NCBI GenBank assembly: GCA_903907885.1
Contig: CAIVPY010000524.1
Location: 1-7,596, forward strand
Origin: an uncultured Bacteroidota bacterium
Lineage (GTDB): Bacteria > Bacteroidota > Bacteroidia > UKL13-3
Length of the DNA: 7,596 nucleotides
Reading direction: 5' to 3'
Shown: positions 5,986 through 7,596 of the stretch, in pieces
How the letters are laid out: every line of letters begins with the position of its first letter
Position numbering within the stretch: the stretch's first letter is position 1
The notes under the pieces: generated by a model
What the model was told of the DNA's origin: nothing
What the model saw: the letters and a program-made list of their open reading frames with translations, nothing else
Databases searched by the model: none
Program-made: the position numbers and the translations under genes

Positions 5986-6417
5986 ATGTACAATCTTAAA
6001 AATGAAATTCAATTTGGATTTGAAACATTTGACACAAATGGAAGTTTAATAGATAAAATTACGGGCCCAGGTGATCCGGGGTATTTATTAACAGCTCCAG
6101 CTGCACCATATTTTGTTGCACTATTCCCTGTTACTAATGCTAGCTACGAAGCTCATTCTACATCATTAGATATATTTTTAGTACAGCGATTTAAAATAGA
6201 TGAAAATAGAAAAGAGATTCTAAATACACGCACTGAATTTACAATGGATTCATTTGACTCGATAGAAGAAGCCTTCAATATGGCTGAAAAATTAAATTGT
6301 GATTATTTTTATTGGTCAGAATGGGATTGCGAGAGAATAATGGTAATTATTGACGCTAAGGGATCTAGAGATCCTTTTACAGATAAGGTTTGTGAATATT
6401 ATACAAACGAATATTAG
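5986..6417 (+). CDS. hypothetical protein, 143 residues
   Basis: I do not recognise this family. The ORF starts at ATG 5986 after an A/T-rich leader typical of this window and ends TAG-less with TAG/TAA-free sequence up to the stop at 6415-6417 (TAG). The protein is acidic and soluble, with no signal peptide or membrane segment. It has a Gly/Pro-rich loop (TGPGDPGYLLTAPAAPYF, residues 26-43), an alternating beta-like stretch (VALFPVTNA; LDIFLVQRF), a likely amphipathic helix (SIEEAFNMAEKLN, 92-104) and an aromatic-rich patch (CDYFYWSEWDCE, 105-116). The size and composition suit a small single-domain cytoplasmic protein, such as an immunity- or adaptor-like protein, but that is only a shape argument. 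It lies 101 bp before the DUF2130 gene on the same strand, so cotranscription is possible. The length and amino-acid balance make a real gene likely. Confidence 0.75.
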   Translation: MYNLKNEIQFGFETFDTNGSLIDKITGPGDPGYLLTAPAAPYFVALFPVTNASYEAHSTSLDIFLVQRFKIDENRKEILNTRTEFTMDSFDSIEEAFNMAEKLNCDYFYWSEWDCERIMVIIDAKGSRDPFTDKVCEYYTNEY

Positions 6418-6449
6418 CATTATATCATTGTATTTAAGTCATAGGTGTC

Positions 6450-6484
6450 TTTGGAATATTAAATACATAAAAGATGGAATTTTG
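6450..6484 (+). promoter_or_regulatory. weak promoter candidate for the DUF2130 gene
   Basis: TTTG at 6450-6453 and GAATTTTG at 6477-6484 resemble the Bacteroidota -33 and -7 elements, the latter matching TAnnTTTG at all constrained positions but the first. The 23-nt spacing is at the long end of what is accepted, and the region is AT-rich, so the match may be chance. If used, transcription would start about 25-30 nt before the ATG at 6519. Confidence 0.22.
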
Positions 6485-6518
6485 AAAAACACGAAACACA
6501 AAAATCAAATTAAATTAT

Positions 6519-7596
6519 ATGAAAGAAATTATTTGCCCAAACTGCAAGAAAGAGTTTAAACTAGACGATGCTGGTTTTGCTGATATTCTTAAACAAGTAA
6601 GAGATCATCAATTTGAAGATGAATTGAACAGTAGATTGATACTGGCAGAAAAAGACAAGGACAATGCTGTTAAACTCGCTGAGGCGAATCTTAAAAATTC
6701 TATACAGGATGATCTTGCAAATAAAGACAAGGAAATAATAGAATTAAAAGCAAAGAACGAACGTGAGCTTTCTGAACAATTAGCTAAGAAAGAATCTGAA
6801 ATTGCGCAAATGAAATCGAAAATTGATTTAGGAGAAATTGAAAAAGAGCTCATGGTAACTAAAGCAATCCAAGAAATTCAAAAAGAAAGAGATAACCTTG
6901 CGAGCAATTTAATCAACAAAGAAACAGAGCGGCAATTACTTGAAAAAACATTAAACGAAAAATATTTTGCAGAACTAAAGACTAAAGATGATATTATAAA
7001 ATTAAGAGATGAAGAAATTGCTCTACGAAAAGATATGAAAATCAAACTTTCAACTAAGATGATTGGAGAAACGCTGGAACAACATTGTGAGAATGAATTT
7101 AACAAGCTTCGTGCAACCGCATTCCATAATGTATATTTTGAAAAAGACAATGATTCGAGGTCTGGAAGTAAAGGTGATTTTATATATAAAGAAACAGACG
7201 ACAGTGGAAACGAAATCATTTCCATCATGTTTGAAATGAAAAATGAGGCTGACGAAACCGCCACAAAAAAAAGAAATGAAGATTTTTTAAAAGAACTCGA
7301 CAAGGATCGTATAGAAAAGAAGTGCGAATATGCTATTCTGGTTACTCTACTAGAAGCAGATAACGAACTATATAATTCGGGAATTGTTGATGTATCCCAC
7401 AGGTATCCTAAAATGTATGTTGTTCGGCCTCAATTTTTCATACCGATTATCACGGTACTGCGTAATGCCGCAATGAATTCACTGAAATATAAATCAGAGC
7501 TTGCTTTGGTAAGAAATCAAAATATTGATATTAGTAATTTTGAAGATAAAATGAATAAATTCAAAGAAGGGTTTGCTAAGAATTATGATTTAGCTA
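6519..7596 (+). CDS. DUF2130-domain protein, predicted PD-(D/E)XK-type nuclease, 3'-truncated by window edge
   Basis: The frame is open from ATG 6519 through the window end (359 residues plus one base), so the C-terminus is missing. Family members are usually somewhat over 400 residues. Domains in order: a CPNC pair (Cys6, Cys9) at the N-terminus like half a zinc ribbon; a long charged coiled coil (about 25-175, rich in Glu/Lys); and the DUF2130 domain (about 180 on). The signature GSKGDFIYKE (216-225), ISIMFEMKNE (234-243), NEDFLKELDKDR (253-264), YAILVTLLEADNELYN (271-286), DVSHRYPKMYVVRPQFF (291-307) and VRNQNIDI (331-338) is characteristic. Asp220 and the Glu239-x-Lys241 pair fit a restriction-endonuclease-like active site. 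The biological role of this family is not established; a coiled-coil-tethered DNA nuclease is the natural inference. Reverse-strand open frames over it are antisense shadows of the Glu/Lys-rich coiled coil. Confidence 0.92.
   Translation, partial: MKEIICPNCKKEFKLDDAGFADILKQVRDHQFEDELNSRLILAEKDKDNAVKLAEANLKNSIQDDLANKDKEIIELKAKNERELSEQLAKKESEIAQMKSKIDLGEIEKELMVTKAIQEIQKERDNLASNLINKETERQLLEKTLNEKYFAELKTKDDIIKLRDEEIALRKDMKIKLSTKMIGETLEQHCENEFNKLRATAFHNVYFEKDNDSRSGSKGDFIYKETDDSGNEIISIMFEMKNEADETATKKRNEDFLKELDKDRIEKKCEYAILVTLLEADNELYNSGIVDVSHRYPKMYVVRPQFFIPIITVLRNAAMNSLKYKSELALVRNQNIDISNFEDKMNKFKEGFAKNYDLA

Noticed and set aside
6350..6559. Plus-strand 69-codon frame between the last two genes
   Set aside because: Overlaps the end of the 143-residue gene and the start of the DUF2130 gene in another frame, with no recognisable features.
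6608..7303. Reverse-strand Ser/Phe-rich frames (6608-6853, 6878-7303)
   Set aside because: Antisense shadow of the Glu/Lys-rich coiled coil of the DUF2130 protein; Ser/Phe/Leu-rich composition is the expected artefact.

Overview
The window most resembles AT-rich chromosomal DNA of a Bacteroidota bacterium. Coding starts lack Shine-Dalgarno sequences and are preceded by A/T-rich leaders. Short sequences resembling the Bacteroidota -7 element (TAnnTTTG) occur upstream of genes, and the WYL, UvrD/RecB and DUF2130 proteins have the character seen in that phylum. This placement is an inference from style, not from a marker gene.

Layout. Two genes point left: a 3'-truncated gene (1-954) for a protein with an apparent 8-oxoguanine-glycosylase-like (OGG) fold, and a WYL-domain regulator (1115-2206). 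A divergent intergenic region of about 300 bp follows. Everything else points right: a small two-helix membrane protein (2505-2699), a 979-residue UvrD/Rep-type helicase fused to a RecB-like PD-(D/E)XK nuclease (2778-5717), a 42-codon small ORF (5762-5890), an unrecognised 143-residue protein (5986-6417), and a DUF2130 coiled-coil/nuclease protein cut by the window edge (6519-end). No rRNA, tRNA, CRISPR array, transposase or integrase was seen.

How the parts may fit together. The most notable non-coding signal is a dyad-symmetric word, TTGTA-N6/7-TACAA. It occurs exactly four times in the window: upstream of the WYL gene (2291-2306), of the small membrane ORF (2407-2423), of the helicase (2726-2742) and of the 143-residue gene (5808-5823, inside the 42-codon ORF). 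Two copies share the longer form TTGTAAAnCCCTTACAA. A WYL regulator next to these sites suggests that it, or another dimeric DNA-binding protein, controls the helicase-nuclease and its neighbours as one small regulon. WYL proteins commonly regulate phage-defence and DNA-damage loci. A regulator, a helicase-nuclease, a second predicted nuclease (DUF2130), an OGG-fold protein and small or unknown proteins together look like an accessory nucleic-acid defence or repair locus. That reading is a hypothesis; the domain calls on which it rests are firmer.
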